Assembly (NCBI GenBank): GCA_902627495.1
Contig: CACOJS010000014.1
Location: 1 to 41,658, forward strand
Direction of reading: 5' to 3'
Length of the DNA stretch: 41,658 bases
DNA from: Hydrogenophilales bacterium
GTDB taxonomy: Bacteria; Pseudomonadota; Gammaproteobacteria; Burkholderiales; Eutrophovitaceae
The translations under genes were made by a program, and so were the position numbers. Below the pieces are notes generated by a model that was not told the DNA's origin, did no database searches, and saw nothing but the letters and a program-made list of their open reading frames with translations. Shown here one piece after another: positions 25,495 to 36,191 of the stretch (its first letter is position 1; each line of letters starts with the position of its first letter).

Positions 25495-25518
25495 ATGCTT
25501 AACCTAATGTTTTTTTTC

Positions 25519-26949
25519 TCAAAGACTAAGATAGCGTTTGTCCACACCCAGGGCCGCCTCATGCACAGCTTCTGACAGTGATGGGTGAGCATGAACTATG
25601 CGGGCTATATCCTCTGACGTTGCCTCAAACTCCATAGCAATCACTGCCTCAGTAATCAGTTCGGATGCGTAGGGGCCTATAATATGAACACCTAAAATTT
25701 TATCGGTCTCCGTATCTGCTAACATCTTGACGAAACCTCCTGTCTCCCCGATAGCTTTTGCGCGACCACTAACACTAAAAGGAAATTGACCAACTCGATA
25801 ACTAGCCGCAGATTCTTTTAGCTCTTCTTCAGTTTTTCCAACCCATGCAATTTCAGGAGACGTGTAAATGACCCAAGGTATAGTCGCCAAGTTAACATGT
25901 CCTTTTTGTCCAGCTATAGTCTCAGCCACGGCTACCCCTTCTTCGGAGGATTTATGAGCAAGCATAGGCCCTCTCACGACATCGCCAATAGCAAAAACAT
26001 TATTAACATTTGTCCGATTGTGTTCGTCAACTGGAATCATTCCTTTTTCATCAACGACTAAACCAATATTTTCCGCACCAATATCACCAGAGTTTGGTAC
26101 TCGCCCAATTGATACTACCAACTTATCAAAAACAACTTTTTCCTTGTTACCTCTAGATTCATACACCACTTCAACCGATTTTTTTCTTGTATTTACTTCT
26201 GTAATATTTACCCCCGTGATAATCTTTAAACCTAATGACTTAGTGAAAATACGCTTTGCCTCTTTTGCGACCGCCGTATCAACCGTCCCAAGAAAATCTG
26301 GCATAGCCTCCAATATAGTGACATCTGACCCAATTCTTTTCCATACGCTTCCCATCTCAAGCCCTATAACTCCAGCTCCAATAACTCCAAGCCGTTTGGG
26401 CAATTTCGTAAAAGATAATGCACCAACATTATCGCAAATCAAATCATTATCAATATTCAGACCAGGCAAGGGCCGAGGCAGTGAACCCGTAGCTATAATT
26501 ATATTAGTTGCCTTGATACTTTCCTGAGAATCCCCGTTGGATATTTCTATTCTACAGCCAGTTTTAAGTTTCTCAACAAACCGTCCTCGACCATGTAACG
26601 ACTCTACTTTGTTTTTCTTGAAAAGTAGGCCGATACCCCCAGTGAATTGACTAACAATATTATTTTTTCTCTGTAACATAGTGGCTAAATCAACAGATAA
26701 ACCCTTTATGTTTATCCCATGTTCAGAAAATTTATGACTGGCTTTTTCAAAGTTCTCAGAGGACTCTAGTAAAGCTTTAGATGGTATGCACCCAACATTA
26801 AGGCATGTACCACCAAGACTAGGGTTTCCATTCTCGTCAGTGAAATCATCTATACAACAAACCTTAAACCCAAGTTGGGATGCCCTTATTGCCGCAACAT
26901 ATCCACCTGGCCCTGCACCAATTACTGCCACATCAAAGTTTTTAGTCAT
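25519..26949 (-). CDS. lpdA: Dihydrolipoyl dehydrogenase (E3)
   Basis: FAD enzyme that reoxidises the lipoyl groups of 2-oxoglutarate dehydrogenase and passes electrons to NAD+. 476 residues. FAD site GAGPGGYVAA (11-20), redox pair Cys49/Cys54 in GGTCLNVGCIPSK, NAD site GAGVIGLEMG, FAIGDVVRGPMLAHK, and the catalytic HPSLSE (455-460). The ATG at 26949 is preferred over one two codons earlier because AGAGG then lies at nine bases. Placed directly after sucB, so it belongs to this complex; it may also serve pyruvate dehydrogenase, whose genes are not here. Confidence 0.95.
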   Translation of the reverse strand: MTKNFDVAVIGAGPGGYVAAIRASQLGFKVCCIDDFTDENGNPSLGGTCLNVGCIPSKALLESSENFEKASHKFSEHGINIKGLSVDLATMLQRKNNIVSQFTGGIGLLFKKNKVESLHGRGRFVEKLKTGCRIEISNGDSQESIKATNIIIATGSLPRPLPGLNIDNDLICDNVGALSFTKLPKRLGVIGAGVIGLEMGSVWKRIGSDVTILEAMPDFLGTVDTAVAKEAKRIFTKSLGLKIITGVNITEVNTRKKSVEVVYESRGNKEKVVFDKLVVSIGRVPNSGDIGAENIGLVVDEKGMIPVDEHNRTNVNNVFAIGDVVRGPMLAHKSSEEGVAVAETIAGQKGHVNLATIPWVIYTSPEIAWVGKTEEELKESAASYRVGQFPFSVSGRAKAIGETGGFVKMLADTETDKILGVHIIGPYASELITEAVIAMEFEATSEDIARIVHAHPSLSEAVHEAALGVDKRYLSL

Positions 26950-27005
26950 AATCATCTACCTCTAAATTTGCCCCTTCAACCAAATCTATTTTTGCAAAAT
27001 TGGAG

Positions 27006-28238
27006 TTAAATTTCTAGTAAGAGCCGCGAGGGGTCTTCCAGAGCCTCCTTAATGGCTACTAGGAACAAAACTGCCTCCCTCCCATCAATAATGCGGTGAT
27101 CATATGAAAGGGCCAAGTAATTCATTGGTCGAATAACCACCTCCCCCTCTTCAACCACTGGCCTCTCCTTCGTCGCATGAATACCCAATATTCCTGACTG
27201 TGGGGGATTTATGATAGGCGTCGATAACATGGAGCCGAAAACCCCCCCATTTGATATTGAAAATGTACCGCCTGTTAATTCTTCAATAGTCAATTTTCCA
27301 GCTTGAGCTCTTTGACCAAACTCAGAAATGGTTTTCTCAATTTCTGAAAAACTCAGGTCGTCTGCGTTCCTTAAAATCGGAACCACCAAACCTCTTGGAC
27401 TCCCAACAGCTATCCCAATATCAAAATATCCATGATATATAATATTTGTACCGTCTACTGAGGCGTTGACAATAGGATACTTCTTCAGTGCAAAAACAAC
27501 TGCTTTAACAAAAAATGACATAAAGCCCAATTTAATACCATGCTCTTTTTCAAATCTATCTTTATATTTCCTGCGGATATCAATGACTGGCTGCATGTTG
27601 ACTTCATTAAAAGTTGAAAGTATTGCCGCTGTCCCCTGCGACTCAACTAACCTCTCAGCAATTCTCTGTCTTAAGCGAGACATTGGGACTATCTCCTCCG
27701 GTCTGCCGTCAACATCAAGATTATTCGAGGTTGATTCTTGCAGAGGACTTACCGACTTATCTAGCACCTCTGATTTACCAAAACTTACGACATCACTTTT
27801 AGTTATCCTTCCCCCTCTACCAGTTCCCTTAACTTGGGTGAGGTCAATATTTTCATCCGCAGCAATCTTTCTTGCAGCAGGCATAGCACTGACAACATTT
27901 GTGGCTCCTGATACAAAATCTGATACTTCTTCCGTTACCTGCTCACCACCTGGTTCCTCTTTAGCCACAGCTTTCCCGCTGTCACTAGCATTGGCTCCTG
28001 CCTCAGTATCTATGTGAGCTATGATCTCCTGAGCCACAACGGTATCCCCTTCTGCCTTGATAATCTTAGAAAGTACCCCGGAGCTTGGAGAGGGAAGCTC
28101 TAAAACAACTTTATCAGTCTCTATGTCAATTAGATTCTCATCACGCTCAACTGACTCTCCTTGTTTTTTATTCCAAGCCAATAAAGTTGCCTCTGCAACG
28201 GACTCAGATAGAGCTGGAACTTTTACCTCAATTAGCAT
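27006..28238 (-). CDS. sucB: 2-oxoglutarate dehydrogenase E2, dihydrolipoyl succinyltransferase
   Basis: Core enzyme of the complex (410 residues) moving succinyl from lipoamide to CoA. One N-terminal lipoyl domain with the lipoylated Lys43 in ETDKVVLE, a flexible linker (about 80-115), the E3-binding domain (about 115-150, [13 protein letters not shown] and [14 protein letters not shown]), and the catalytic domain ending with the active-site [12 protein letters not shown] (His381, Asp385). Normal length for OdhB. 35 bp after sucA, 56 bp before lpdA. Confidence 0.96.
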   Translation of the reverse strand: MLIEVKVPALSESVAEATLLAWNKKQGESVERDENLIDIETDKVVLELPSPSSGVLSKIIKAEGDTVVAQEIIAHIDTEAGANASDSGKAVAKEEPGGEQVTEEVSDFVSGATNVVSAMPAARKIAADENIDLTQVKGTGRGGRITKSDVVSFGKSEVLDKSVSPLQESTSNNLDVDGRPEEIVPMSRLRQRIAERLVESQGTAAILSTFNEVNMQPVIDIRRKYKDRFEKEHGIKLGFMSFFVKAVVFALKKYPIVNASVDGTNIIYHGYFDIGIAVGSPRGLVVPILRNADDLSFSEIEKTISEFGQRAQAGKLTIEELTGGTFSISNGGVFGSMLSTPIINPPQSGILGIHATKERPVVEEGEVVIRPMNYLALSYDHRIIDGREAVLFLVAIKEALEDPSRLLLEI

Positions 28239-28273
28239 TTTATTTCCTTATGTTAGAATTGTCCCAAGAAAAA

Positions 28274-31102
28274 CTAGATACCTAACGTCAAGGCAGTATC
28301 TATAACTTCCTTCTGCCTCAAATTATGTAAGCCCATATACCCCCCTGCAGGGCTTGCTGCTGATGCTCGCTGAGCATCGCTCAATGTTTGATTAGATCGG
28401 AGGTGTCTCAGCAAATAATGTTGAATTCTGTGCCAAGCTCCTTGGTTACTGGGCTCCTCCTGACACCAAACAATTTCCTTTGCATTCTTATACAAATCTA
28501 TTTGCTCCTTAAAAGCCTCATGAGGGAATGGGTATAATTGCTCTATTCGCACAAGTGCTATGTTCTTTATCTTCCGCTCCCTCCGGGCTACATCCAATTC
28601 ATAGAAAACCTTTCCGCTACAAAAAACTACCCTCTGAATTTTGTGATGATTAACAATTTCCTTATCACCAATAACCACCTTATATTCACCAGATGTTAAC
28701 TCTTTTAACTCAGATACCGATTCTTTATGCCTCAGAAGACTCTTTGGAGTTATTATTATCAGAGGTTTCCGAAAAGGCCGAACCATTTGTCTTCTTAGCA
28801 AATGAAACATTTGTGATGGAGTTGACGGAACACACACCTGCATATTGTAGTCAGCACACAATTGCAAATAACGTTCAACTCTGGCGGATGAATGCTCTGG
28901 TCCTTGACCCTCATAACCGTGAGGCAACATCATAACCAATCCAGTTATTCGGCCCCATTTTACCTCACCAGAAGCAATAAACTGGTCTATGACGACCTGG
29001 GCACCATTTGCAAAATCCCCAAATTGTGCTTCCCAAATAACCAACTCATTGGGTTCAGCTGTGGCATAACCATACTCAAACCCTAACACGGCTTCCTCTG
29101 ACAAGAGTGAATCTATAACAATAAATTCTGGTTGATTTTCACTGATATTCTGTAGCGGAACGAAGGTCCCACCAAATCGATCCGTCCTATTTTGATCGTG
29201 TAACACAACATGACGATGAAAAAAAGTCCCTCTCCCAGCATCCTGGCCCGAAATTCTAACAGGATACCCCTCCATCAGCAGCGATGCGTATGCCAGATTT
29301 TCAGCCATCCCCCAATCCAAGAGAAGTTTACCCGCACCCATGGCCCTACGATCAGCTAGGACTTTTTCAACTCGAGAATGTAATTTAAATTTTTCAGGGA
29401 CTGTGGTAATTTTCCTACTAAGCTCTTTGAGTTCTTTCTCTTTTACCCCCGTATCGACTTTAAAAGTCCAAGGTATGTTCTTGTAAGGCTTCCAGTCAAC
29501 GCTGTGGGGAGGGGTGTGGTTAGCTAGAATACTTTTGTTGTCATCTACCCCCGCATCTAAAGATGCCCGCCGTTTCTTTATCATTTCGTCAGCTTGCCCT
29601 TTTTCTATAACTCCTTGCAGTTCCAACTTATCAGCGTATTTCTTCCTGGTCCCTGGATGCTTCTTAATTAAGGAATACATCATAGGCTGAGTAACCATCG
29701 GTTCATCCTGCTCATTGTGTCCCAGCTTCCTAAAACATACCAAGTCAATAACTACATCCTTGCCAAATTGCATTCTAAAATCAACTGCAATTTCCGTTAC
29801 CAACGCAACCGCCTCTGGGTCATCGCCATTTACATGAAAAACCGGTGCCTCAATCATTTTTACCACATCAGTACAAAACAGTGTTGACCCCGTATCCCTC
29901 GGATCAGATGTTGTAAATCCGATTTGGTTGTTTAGGACAAGGTGCACCGTGCCTCCTGTTTTGTATCCCCGGGTCCTATACAGATTGAGTGTCTCCATAA
30001 CTACCCCTTGCCCACCAAACGCCGCATCCCCGTGTATTAATACCGGTATTACCTCCTTCCCACCATAATCTTTACGTCTGTGCTGTCGAGCTCTTACCGA
30101 TCCTTCAACTACGGGGTTAACTATCTCCAAATGAGAAGGATTAAAAGACAATGAAACGTGTAAGGGACCCGCGGGCGTTACAACATCAGCCGAAAACCCT
30201 TGGTGATATTTTACGTCTCCCTGTGTTAACGAATCATCTAAAGCTCCCTCATAGTTACCTTCAAACTCGGAAAACAAATCATTAGGGGTTTTACCCATTG
30301 TATTAACTAAAACATTTAACCTGCCCCTATGAGCCATGCCGATAACAAGTTCCTCAGCACCACTTGATCCAGCCCTCTGAAGCATATGATCTAACGCAAC
30401 AATCAAACTCTCGCCACCTTCCAAAGAGAAACGTTTTTGACCAACATAACGAGTATGCAGATACTTTTCCAAAATTTCCGCTGCAGTAAGTCTCTCGAGA
30501 AAATGCTTTTTAATCTCCGGAGAAAAGCTAGGTTTGGATCTGACACTTTCGAATTTTTGCTGTATCCATCTCTTTTGCTGAACATCGCTAATGTACATAT
30601 ATTCAAGTCCTATTGATTGACAATAAGTTTCTTGCAAAGCACTGTACAGGTCGCTAAGCCTCATTTGTTCTTCGCCCACGAAAGAACCAGTGTTAAAACT
30701 GAGCTCCAAATCTGCCTCATTGAGCTCATAATGTTCGGGCTTTAACTCTTTAATTTCTGGCGGATCAAACCTTTTTAAGGGGTCAATTTGAGCTCGCTGA
30801 ATTCCCAAGAACCGATGTGCATTTATGAGCTGAAGAACCGAGACTTGCTTCTTTTCCATGCCCGAGTTCTCTTCTACTCTTGACGATACTGTTTTACGTC
30901 GCTTTTTGACCTCCTGAATTATCCCTTCCAATATCCTGGAATGAAGCACATCATTTTTCTTTCCATTTTCTTGGAAGCTATCAAAGTATTTTCTCCATTC
31001 GATAGAAATAGAATCTGGATCTAATAAATAATTCTCGTAGAGCTCTTCTACAAAAGGTGCATTTGATCCAAACAGATGAGAGTTTTTGATGTGGTGATTC
31101 AT
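28274..31102 (-). CDS. sucA: 2-oxoglutarate dehydrogenase E1
   Basis: Thiamine-diphosphate enzyme (942 residues) that decarboxylates 2-oxoglutarate and succinylates the lipoyl group of SucB; sets TCA flux at this step. The N-terminal E2-docking segment is present (FVEELYENYLLDPDSI, 17-32). Active-site blocks: GMAHRGRLNVL (255-265), FNPSHLEIVNPVVEG (320-334), HGDAAFGGQG (357-366), QIGFTTSD, and GYEGQGPEHSSAR in the C-terminal half. Full length, no frame break. 31 bp after gltA. Confidence 0.97.
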   Translation of the reverse strand: MNHHIKNSHLFGSNAPFVEELYENYLLDPDSISIEWRKYFDSFQENGKKNDVLHSRILEGIIQEVKKRRKTVSSRVEENSGMEKKQVSVLQLINAHRFLGIQRAQIDPLKRFDPPEIKELKPEHYELNEADLELSFNTGSFVGEEQMRLSDLYSALQETYCQSIGLEYMYISDVQQKRWIQQKFESVRSKPSFSPEIKKHFLERLTAAEILEKYLHTRYVGQKRFSLEGGESLIVALDHMLQRAGSSGAEELVIGMAHRGRLNVLVNTMGKTPNDLFSEFEGNYEGALDDSLTQGDVKYHQGFSADVVTPAGPLHVSLSFNPSHLEIVNPVVEGSVRARQHRRKDYGGKEVIPVLIHGDAAFGGQGVVMETLNLYRTRGYKTGGTVHLVLNNQIGFTTSDPRDTGSTLFCTDVVKMIEAPVFHVNGDDPEAVALVTEIAVDFRMQFGKDVVIDLVCFRKLGHNEQDEPMVTQPMMYSLIKKHPGTRKKYADKLELQGVIEKGQADEMIKKRRASLDAGVDDNKSILANHTPPHSVDWKPYKNIPWTFKVDTGVKEKELKELSRKITTVPEKFKLHSRVEKVLADRRAMGAGKLLLDWGMAENLAYASLLMEGYPVRISGQDAGRGTFFHRHVVLHDQNRTDRFGGTFVPLQNISENQPEFIVIDSLLSEEAVLGFEYGYATAEPNELVIWEAQFGDFANGAQVVIDQFIASGEVKWGRITGLVMMLPHGYEGQGPEHSSARVERYLQLCADYNMQVCVPSTPSQMFHLLRRQMVRPFRKPLIIITPKSLLRHKESVSELKELTSGEYKVVIGDKEIVNHHKIQRVVFCSGKVFYELDVARRERKIKNIALVRIEQLYPFPHEAFKEQIDLYKNAKEIVWCQEEPSNQGAWHRIQHYLLRHLRSNQTLSDAQRASAASPAGGYMGLHNLRQKEVIDTALTLGI

Positions 31103-31133
31103 ATTTCCCTCGACATAAAAAATGGCTTAGATG

Positions 31134-32438
31134 TCAACTTCTCTCCTCCAATTTTTTTACCTCTCGGCGAACCTCCCCTGTATATAACTGCCTGGGGCGA
31201 CCAATTTTCTGTTCGGGATCACTAATCATCTCCATCCATTGTGCAATCCAACCGACGGTACGAGCCAGTGAAAAAATGCACGTAAACATATTGTTCGGTA
31301 TTCCCATTGCCCTTTGAACTATTCCAGAGTAAAAATCAACATTCGGATACAACTTTCGGGTCACAAAATAATCATCCTCCAAAGCGATTTTTTCCAACGC
31401 CATGGCAAGCTTGAATAATCTATCATTTTCCAATCCAAGTTCACCCAATACTTCATGACAAGTCTCTCGCATCAATTTTGCCCTAGGGTCATAGTTTTTG
31501 TATACCCTATGACCAAAACCCATTAAGCGAAACCCTGACTCCTTATCTTTTGCCTTTTCTATGTAATGTCCTACTTTACTAACATCACCAATTTCTTCTA
31601 GCATGTCTAGGCACGCTTCATTTGCACCACCATGTGCAGGGCCCCATAAACAAGCAATTCCAGCGGCTATGCAGGCGTAAGGGTTTGCACCTGACGAACC
31701 AGCAAGCCTTACTGTAGAAGTCGATGCATTTTGCTCATGATCAGCATGAAGGATCAATATCCTATCTAACGCCCTTACCAACACATCATTTACTTCGAAT
31801 TTTTCGGTAGGAACCGCAAACATCATTCGTTTAAAATTTGCAGCGTAAGACAAACTATTATCTGGGTAAACAAATGGTTGTCCAATTGAATATTTGTAAG
31901 CCATTGCTGTTAAGGTAGGCATTTTAGCAATTAACCTAAATGCTGAGATTTCTCTATTGGTAGAGTCATTAACATCCAGGGAATCATGATAAAAAGCGGA
32001 CAAACCACCCACCGCCCCCACCATAATTGCCATTGGGTGAGCATCTCGCCGGAACCCCCTAAAGAAGTTATCAATCTGATCGTGGACCATGGTGTGACGG
32101 GTTATAATACTGTCAAACTTGTCTTTTTGTTTCTGGTTAGGAAGCTCACCATATATTAGAAGGTGACAAACCTCCAAAAAATCGCACGACTCAGCCAATT
32201 GTTCTATTGGATAACCTCTATAGAGAAGAACTCCTTCATCACCATCGATAAAAGTGATTTTTGATCGACAACTAGCCGTAGACATAAAACCAGGGTCATA
32301 AGTGAACGCACCGGTTTTTGAGAGAAGGGTGCGAATATCAACGACATCAGGCCCAATGCTTCCAGCAATTACTGGAAACTCAGCACTATTTTTAGCGTCT
32401 CCCGATAAGTCTAGTTTTGCAGTAGTTTTTTTATCCAT
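31134..32438 (-). CDS. gltA: Citrate synthase (large, NADH-sensitive type)
   Basis: Condenses oxaloacetate with acetyl-CoA. 434 residues, the length of the hexameric Gram-negative type. Catalytic His269 ([10 protein letters not shown]), His310 ([14 protein letters not shown]) and Asp368 (NVDFYSGIV) are all present. The ATG at 32438 has AGGGG seven bases upstream; a TTG six codons earlier is less likely. A 106-bp gap separates it from sdhE, the largest inside the operon, so a secondary promoter is possible. Distinct from the shorter citrate-synthase paralog prpC at 39131-40285. Confidence 0.96.
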   Translation of the reverse strand: MDKKTTAKLDLSGDAKNSAEFPVIAGSIGPDVVDIRTLLSKTGAFTYDPGFMSTASCRSKITFIDGDEGVLLYRGYPIEQLAESCDFLEVCHLLIYGELPNQKQKDKFDSIITRHTMVHDQIDNFFRGFRRDAHPMAIMVGAVGGLSAFYHDSLDVNDSTNREISAFRLIAKMPTLTAMAYKYSIGQPFVYPDNSLSYAANFKRMMFAVPTEKFEVNDVLVRALDRILILHADHEQNASTSTVRLAGSSGANPYACIAAGIACLWGPAHGGANEACLDMLEEIGDVSKVGHYIEKAKDKESGFRLMGFGHRVYKNYDPRAKLMRETCHEVLGELGLENDRLFKLAMALEKIALEDDYFVTRKLYPNVDFYSGIVQRAMGIPNNMFTCIFSLARTVGWIAQWMEMISDPEQKIGRPRQLYTGEVRREVKKLEERS

Positions 32439-32544
32439 TAGGCGTCCCCTCGCCAAATAATCCGAATTAAACTTGTCTATTATTACCCAATTGTCTCAGG
32501 TTTGTAATGTTTTGGATACGCCAAGTACCATATGGCTTTTCGAT

Positions 32545-32790
32545 TTATCTTAATAAACCCAATAATTCATCTACTTGACTATCATCAGTTGATTGCCTTT
32601 CCGTAAGCAAATCCCATATATCATTGTCCGACATACGCAGTAAACGACCTAATGCCTCTCTTTGAGTTACATCTAATTCATCTAGCTTTTCGGTGATAAA
32701 CCCCTGAAATATAAGGTCAAGCTCCAAAAGTCCTCTTCTGCAACTCCAGCGAAGCCTCTCTAAGGCAACCCTCGTCTCTTCAGACGGCAC
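32545..32790 (-). CDS. sdhE: Succinate dehydrogenase flavinylation factor
   Basis: Small acidic helical protein (81 residues) of the SdhE/YgfY family, which helps attach FAD covalently to SdhA. The diagnostic RGxxE motif is seen as RRGLLELD near residue 19. GTG start (32788-32790) lying inside the end of sdhB, an 11-bp overlap, so it is translationally coupled. Position between sdhB and gltA is usual for betaproteobacteria. Confidence 0.93.
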   Translation of the reverse strand: MPSEETRVALERLRWSCRRGLLELDLIFQGFITEKLDELDVTQREALGRLLRMSDNDIWDLLTERQSTDDSQVDELLGLLR

Positions 32791-33475
32791 GCTTCACCAG
32801 CATGTCTTTTATCTTGCCGATTGCTTTGGTGGGGTTAAGTCCTTTCGGACATACATCAACACAATTCATAATTGAATGGCACCTAAACAAACGAAAAGGA
32901 TCTTCGAGGTTATCCAACCTCTGACGGGTATTTTGATCTCGCGTGTCAGCCAGAAACCGATAAGCTGCTAGTAGCCCTGCTGGCCCTACAAACTTATCCG
33001 GATTCCACCAAAATGACGGACACGATGTCGAGCAGCATGCACATAAAATACATTCATACAAGCCATCTAACCTAGCCCTGTCGCCTGGTGTTTGTAATCT
33101 TTCCTGTTCAAGTACTGGCTCCTCGTTGGTTACATATGGCTGCACCGAGTGGTACTGCTTAAAAAATTGTGACATATCAACGACCAGATCCCTGATCACG
33201 GGTAGTCCAGGCAGCGGCCTTATCTCGACTGGTTCTCTCAAATCCGTCAGATTTGTGATGCACGCCAGACCATTTTTACCATTAATATTCATTGCGTCTG
33301 AACCACACACCCCCTCTCGACATGATTTGCGTAAGGACAGAGAGTCATCAATCGCCTTGATACGCATCAAAGCATCCAAAAGCATCCTATCACTGTTATC
33401 GAGATCGAGGTCATAGTCCTGCATGTAGGGCTTTTTATCTTTTTCAGGGTTAAACCTATAAATCCTAAATTTCAT
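32780..33475 (-). CDS. sdhB: Succinate dehydrogenase iron-sulfur subunit
   Basis: Carries electrons from FAD to quinone through three clusters (231 residues). The [2Fe-2S] site has Cys52, Cys57 and Cys72 in SCREGVCGSD and NGLAC, with Asp60 at the fourth position as in E. coli. The [4Fe-4S] and [3Fe-4S] sites are in CILCACCSTSCPS (142-154) and CHSIMNCVDVCPKG. ATG with GGAG upstream; 29 bp after sdhA. Confidence 0.97.
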   Translation of the reverse strand: MKFRIYRFNPEKDKKPYMQDYDLDLDNSDRMLLDALMRIKAIDDSLSLRKSCREGVCGSDAMNINGKNGLACITNLTDLREPVEIRPLPGLPVIRDLVVDMSQFFKQYHSVQPYVTNEEPVLEQERLQTPGDRARLDGLYECILCACCSTSCPSFWWNPDKFVGPAGLLAAYRFLADTRDQNTRQRLDNLEDPFRLFRCHSIMNCVDVCPKGLNPTKAIGKIKDMLVKRAV

Positions 33476-33504
33476 CCAAATACTCCATTTATTAACACTA
33501 TCCC

Positions 33505-35271
33505 CTAATAAGCTCGCACCTTTGGCTCGATTGACTCTGCCGAGAGAGGCTTTAATTGCACCGGTTTGTATTCAAGCTGCGACTTACTTTTAAACCACAT
33601 GCTGTGCTTTAACCAATCAGAATCATTTCTCTCTGGAAAGTCGCTTCTATCATGTGCTCCTCGACTTTCTTTCCGAGCATCTGCAGACACCAGAGAAGCT
33701 ATAGCCACTTCGATGAGATTTTCAAGCTCCAATGCCTCAACCCGTGCAGTATTAAAAGTCTTACTTTTGTCTGCAATCATAGTGTGTTTAACCTTCTCCG
33801 CCACAGAGTATATTTCCTGAACCCCTTTTTCCAAAAGCTCAGGAAAACGAAAAACTCCACAATTTGCTTGCATTACTGCCCTGAGTTCACCACCTACCTC
33901 GGTTACACTCTCCCCGTCTTGCTGATGGTTTAGGCGATTAATTCGCTCCATAGTAAGATCGGCTGCTCCCTTCGGCAAACTTTTGTGTGAAGAGTGTCCT
34001 CTGAGAAACTTTATCATTGTGTTTCCTGCGGCTCTCCCAAAAACGAGGAGATCAGTTAATGAATTTGTCCCCAACCTATTTGCGCCATGTACCGAGGCAC
34101 AAGCACACTCCCCTGCTGCAAACAACCCCTCAAGAGGGGAGCTGTAATCACCATTCGTGCTTTCAAGAACCTCCCCATGATAATTTGTTGGTATTCCTCC
34201 CATCATGTAGTGACAAGTTGGTACAACCGGAATCGGAGCCTCAGTCGGATCTACATTTGCAAATTTTTTGGAGATTTCTCTTATTCCCGGCAACCGTTTC
34301 TCGATGACTTCCGGGCCTAAATGGTCGAGCTTCAACAAAACGTGGTCAGAATCTTTCCCAACCCCTCTTCCGTCTTTAATCTCAGTTGCCATCGCCCGGG
34401 CAACCACATCACGAGAGGCCAAATCCTTAGCATTTGGAGCATATCTCTCCATAAATCTTTCACCATCTTTGTTTAACAGATACCCTCCCTCTCCCCTGAC
34501 TCCTTCAGTAATTAGAACTCCAGCTCCTGCAACACCGGTTGGATGAAATTGCCAAAACTCCATATCCTCAAGCGGGATACCTGCTCTTGCGACCATTCCC
34601 AACCCATCCCCTGTATTTATGTAAGCATTCGTACTGGCGGCATAAACTCTCCCCGCTCCGCCCGTGGCCAACAACACAGCCCGAGAGTGCAATATATAAA
34701 TATCTCCTGTCTCCATTTCAAGGGCAGTTACACCTACTATATTCCCGGAATTGTCTTTTAGTAGATCAAGTGCCATCCACTCAACAAAAAAGACGGTATT
34801 AGCCCTAACATTACGCTGATACAAGGTATGAAGCATTGCATGCCCCGTACGATCAGCCGCACAGCAAGACCGTTGAACCGGAGGGCCTGCACCATAATTT
34901 TGCATGTGACCTCCAAACGGTCTTTGATAAACTGTTCCATCCTCATTGCGGTCAAACGGCATACCGAAATGCTCAAGTTCAATAATGGCACTAGGAGCCT
35001 CCCTACACATAAACTCAATAGCATCCTGATCCCCTAGCCAATCTGACCCCTTAACGGTATCGTACATATGCCAAGCCCAGCTGTCTTCACCCATGTTCCC
35101 AAGAGAAGCTCCAACCCCACCTTGTGCAGCAACGGTGTGAGATCTGGTTGGGAAAACTTTGGATAGTACTGCCACTTTATATCCAGCCTCAGCGAGTTGA
35201 AGAGAGGCTCTCATTCCCGACCCCCCAGCTCCGACGATTACAGCATCAAATTTTTTAGTAGCTAGCCCCAT
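33505..35271 (-). CDS. sdhA: Succinate dehydrogenase flavoprotein subunit
   Basis: Oxidises succinate to fumarate; 588 residues. FAD site [11 protein letters not shown] (13-23), covalent FAD His45 in [10 protein letters not shown], substrate-site blocks [29 protein letters not shown] and [11 protein letters not shown] use the ATG at 35271, which overlaps the sdhD stop by one base (TAATG) and has GGAG six bases upstream; a TTG four codons earlier is unlikely. It also receives the succinate released by PrpB in the methylcitrate cycle. Confidence 0.97.
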   Translation of the reverse strand: MGLATKKFDAVIVGAGGSGMRASLQLAEAGYKVAVLSKVFPTRSHTVAAQGGVGASLGNMGEDSWAWHMYDTVKGSDWLGDQDAIEFMCREAPSAIIELEHFGMPFDRNEDGTVYQRPFGGHMQNYGAGPPVQRSCCAADRTGHAMLHTLYQRNVRANTVFFVEWMALDLLKDNSGNIVGVTALEMETGDIYILHSRAVLLATGGAGRVYAASTNAYINTGDGLGMVARAGIPLEDMEFWQFHPTGVAGAGVLITEGVRGEGGYLLNKDGERFMERYAPNAKDLASRDVVARAMATEIKDGRGVGKDSDHVLLKLDHLGPEVIEKRLPGIREISKKFANVDPTEAPIPVVPTCHYMMGGIPTNYHGEVLESTNGDYSSPLEGLFAAGECACASVHGANRLGTNSLTDLLVFGRAAGNTMIKFLRGHSSHKSLPKGAADLTMERINRLNHQQDGESVTEVGGELRAVMQANCGVFRFPELLEKGVQEIYSVAEKVKHTMIADKSKTFNTARVEALELENLIEVAIASLVSADARKESRGAHDRSDFPERNDSDWLKHSMWFKSKSQLEYKPVQLKPLSAESIEPKVRAY

Positions 35272-35645
35272 TAAAAACTCCAAAGTATGTTAAAACTCCA
35301 GATTGAATAAACAAGCAAAACCGATGCGACAAGTGCCTGCAATCCTAACCTTAAAGGTAATAGACCAACATAGTCCATAAAAATATCCCGTACACCCACC
35401 CACGCGTGATAAAAAAGGCTCAACATGAAAAGCAAAGTCCACAATTTCATCCACACTGGCTGGAAAATATATTGCCATTGAATGAAATCTAAAGGTCTAG
35501 CCAAAACCATTTTGACGCATATTGTTATCAAATAGATGATCATTAGTACGGCTGTTAATCTTTGACCCACCCACTGACGCAAGCCGTACGGCAAAGGCGA
35601 CAACTTCTCAATTACAGAAGCACACCCTTTCAAGAGATTAGTCAT
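35271..35645 (-). CDS. sdhD: Succinate dehydrogenase membrane anchor subunit D
   Basis: Three-helix membrane anchor (124 residues) that helps bind heme b and quinone. Segments at [32 protein letters not shown] and [13 protein letters not shown]. The heme-ligand His is in [10 protein letters not shown], and the quinone-site Asp-Tyr in MDYV. Start at the ATG at 35645; a TTG two codons earlier follows directly on the sdhC stop. Overlaps the sdhA start by one base. Confidence 0.92.
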   Translation of the reverse strand: MTNLLKGCASVIEKLSPLPYGLRQWVGQRLTAVLMIIYLITICVKMVLARPLDFIQWQYIFQPVWMKLWTLLFMLSLFYHAWVGVRDIFMDYVGLLPLRLGLQALVASVLLVYSIWSFNILWSF

Positions 35646-35651
35646 GCTCAA

Positions 35652-36056
35652 TTACCAGACCCAAAATGAAAAGAACATGGTAAAACTCACACTTAACACA
35701 AGAACTATCGTACTAGAAATTCGAGCGAACAGAATATCGGTTCCCCAGTGAATATCCAGAAGCAAAAACCTTATGCCAGCAATCAGATGGTGTGTAAAAG
35801 CCCAAAAAATCCCAATCAATAATATTTTGCTAAAAGAATTACTCATCAGGTTGAGTGCAAACTCAAATCCCTCCTTTGATTCTAAACTCAGACCGAACAA
35901 CCACAAGATAACTCCCGTAATCACAAATAAACCGAATCCACTTATTCGATGCAAGATTGACACTATCCCTGGAACCGGAAGCCTGATTTTCAATAAATTT
36001 AAATATTTCGGACGCTTTACTGATGACATTATATTCGCTTTCTTGCCATCTCCCAT
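35652..36056 (-). CDS. sdhC: Succinate dehydrogenase cytochrome b subunit C
   Basis: Three-helix membrane anchor (134 residues). Family marks: RPKYLNLLKIRLPVPGIVS, then SILHRISGFG with the quinone-site Ser and Arg, and the heme-ligand His in FTHHLIAGIRFLLLD. Helices at LFVITGVILWLFGL, ILLIGIFWAF and TIVLVLSVSFTMFFSF. The ATG at 36056 gives the longest form; the ATG at 36029 (MSSVKRPKY) matches usual SdhC starts better and has AAGAAAG upstream. First gene of the long minus-strand TCA unit. Confidence 0.92.
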   Translation of the reverse strand: MGDGKKANIMSSVKRPKYLNLLKIRLPVPGIVSILHRISGFGLFVITGVILWLFGLSLESKEGFEFALNLMSNSFSKILLIGIFWAFTHHLIAGIRFLLLDIHWGTDILFARISSTIVLVLSVSFTMFFSFWVW

Positions 36057-36191
36057 TCTGATCGGAGTTTAATTATTTTCGTTAGACTACCAATTTTGTT
36101 ACCATTCTGTCTTTGGCCTTAAATGTTTAATCATATCAAAAAAACTATTGATTGGCCTTTAGATTTGAAACTTAATTTTAGGAGCTCACCC
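36057..36191. promoter_or_regulatory. Divergent control region between sdhC and mdh
   Basis: The 135 bp between the sdhC start and the preferred mdh start must hold the promoters of both arms of the TCA/methylcitrate locus. It contains two similar words, TTGGCCTTAAAT (36113-36124) and TTGGCCTTTAGAT (36152-36164), in direct orientation 39 bp apart, which could be operator sites. I see no clear consensus -35/-10 pair. No regulator gene (a GntR type often lies here in betaproteobacteria) is present in this gap. Confidence 0.5.

Noticed and set aside
27466..28017. 183-codon open frame on the plus strand inside sucB
   Set aside because: It is antisense to a well-conserved gene, has no ribosome site or domain, and is Ser/Thr/Leu-rich as expected for a reverse-frame shadow. 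The same holds for 26018-26527 inside lpdA.
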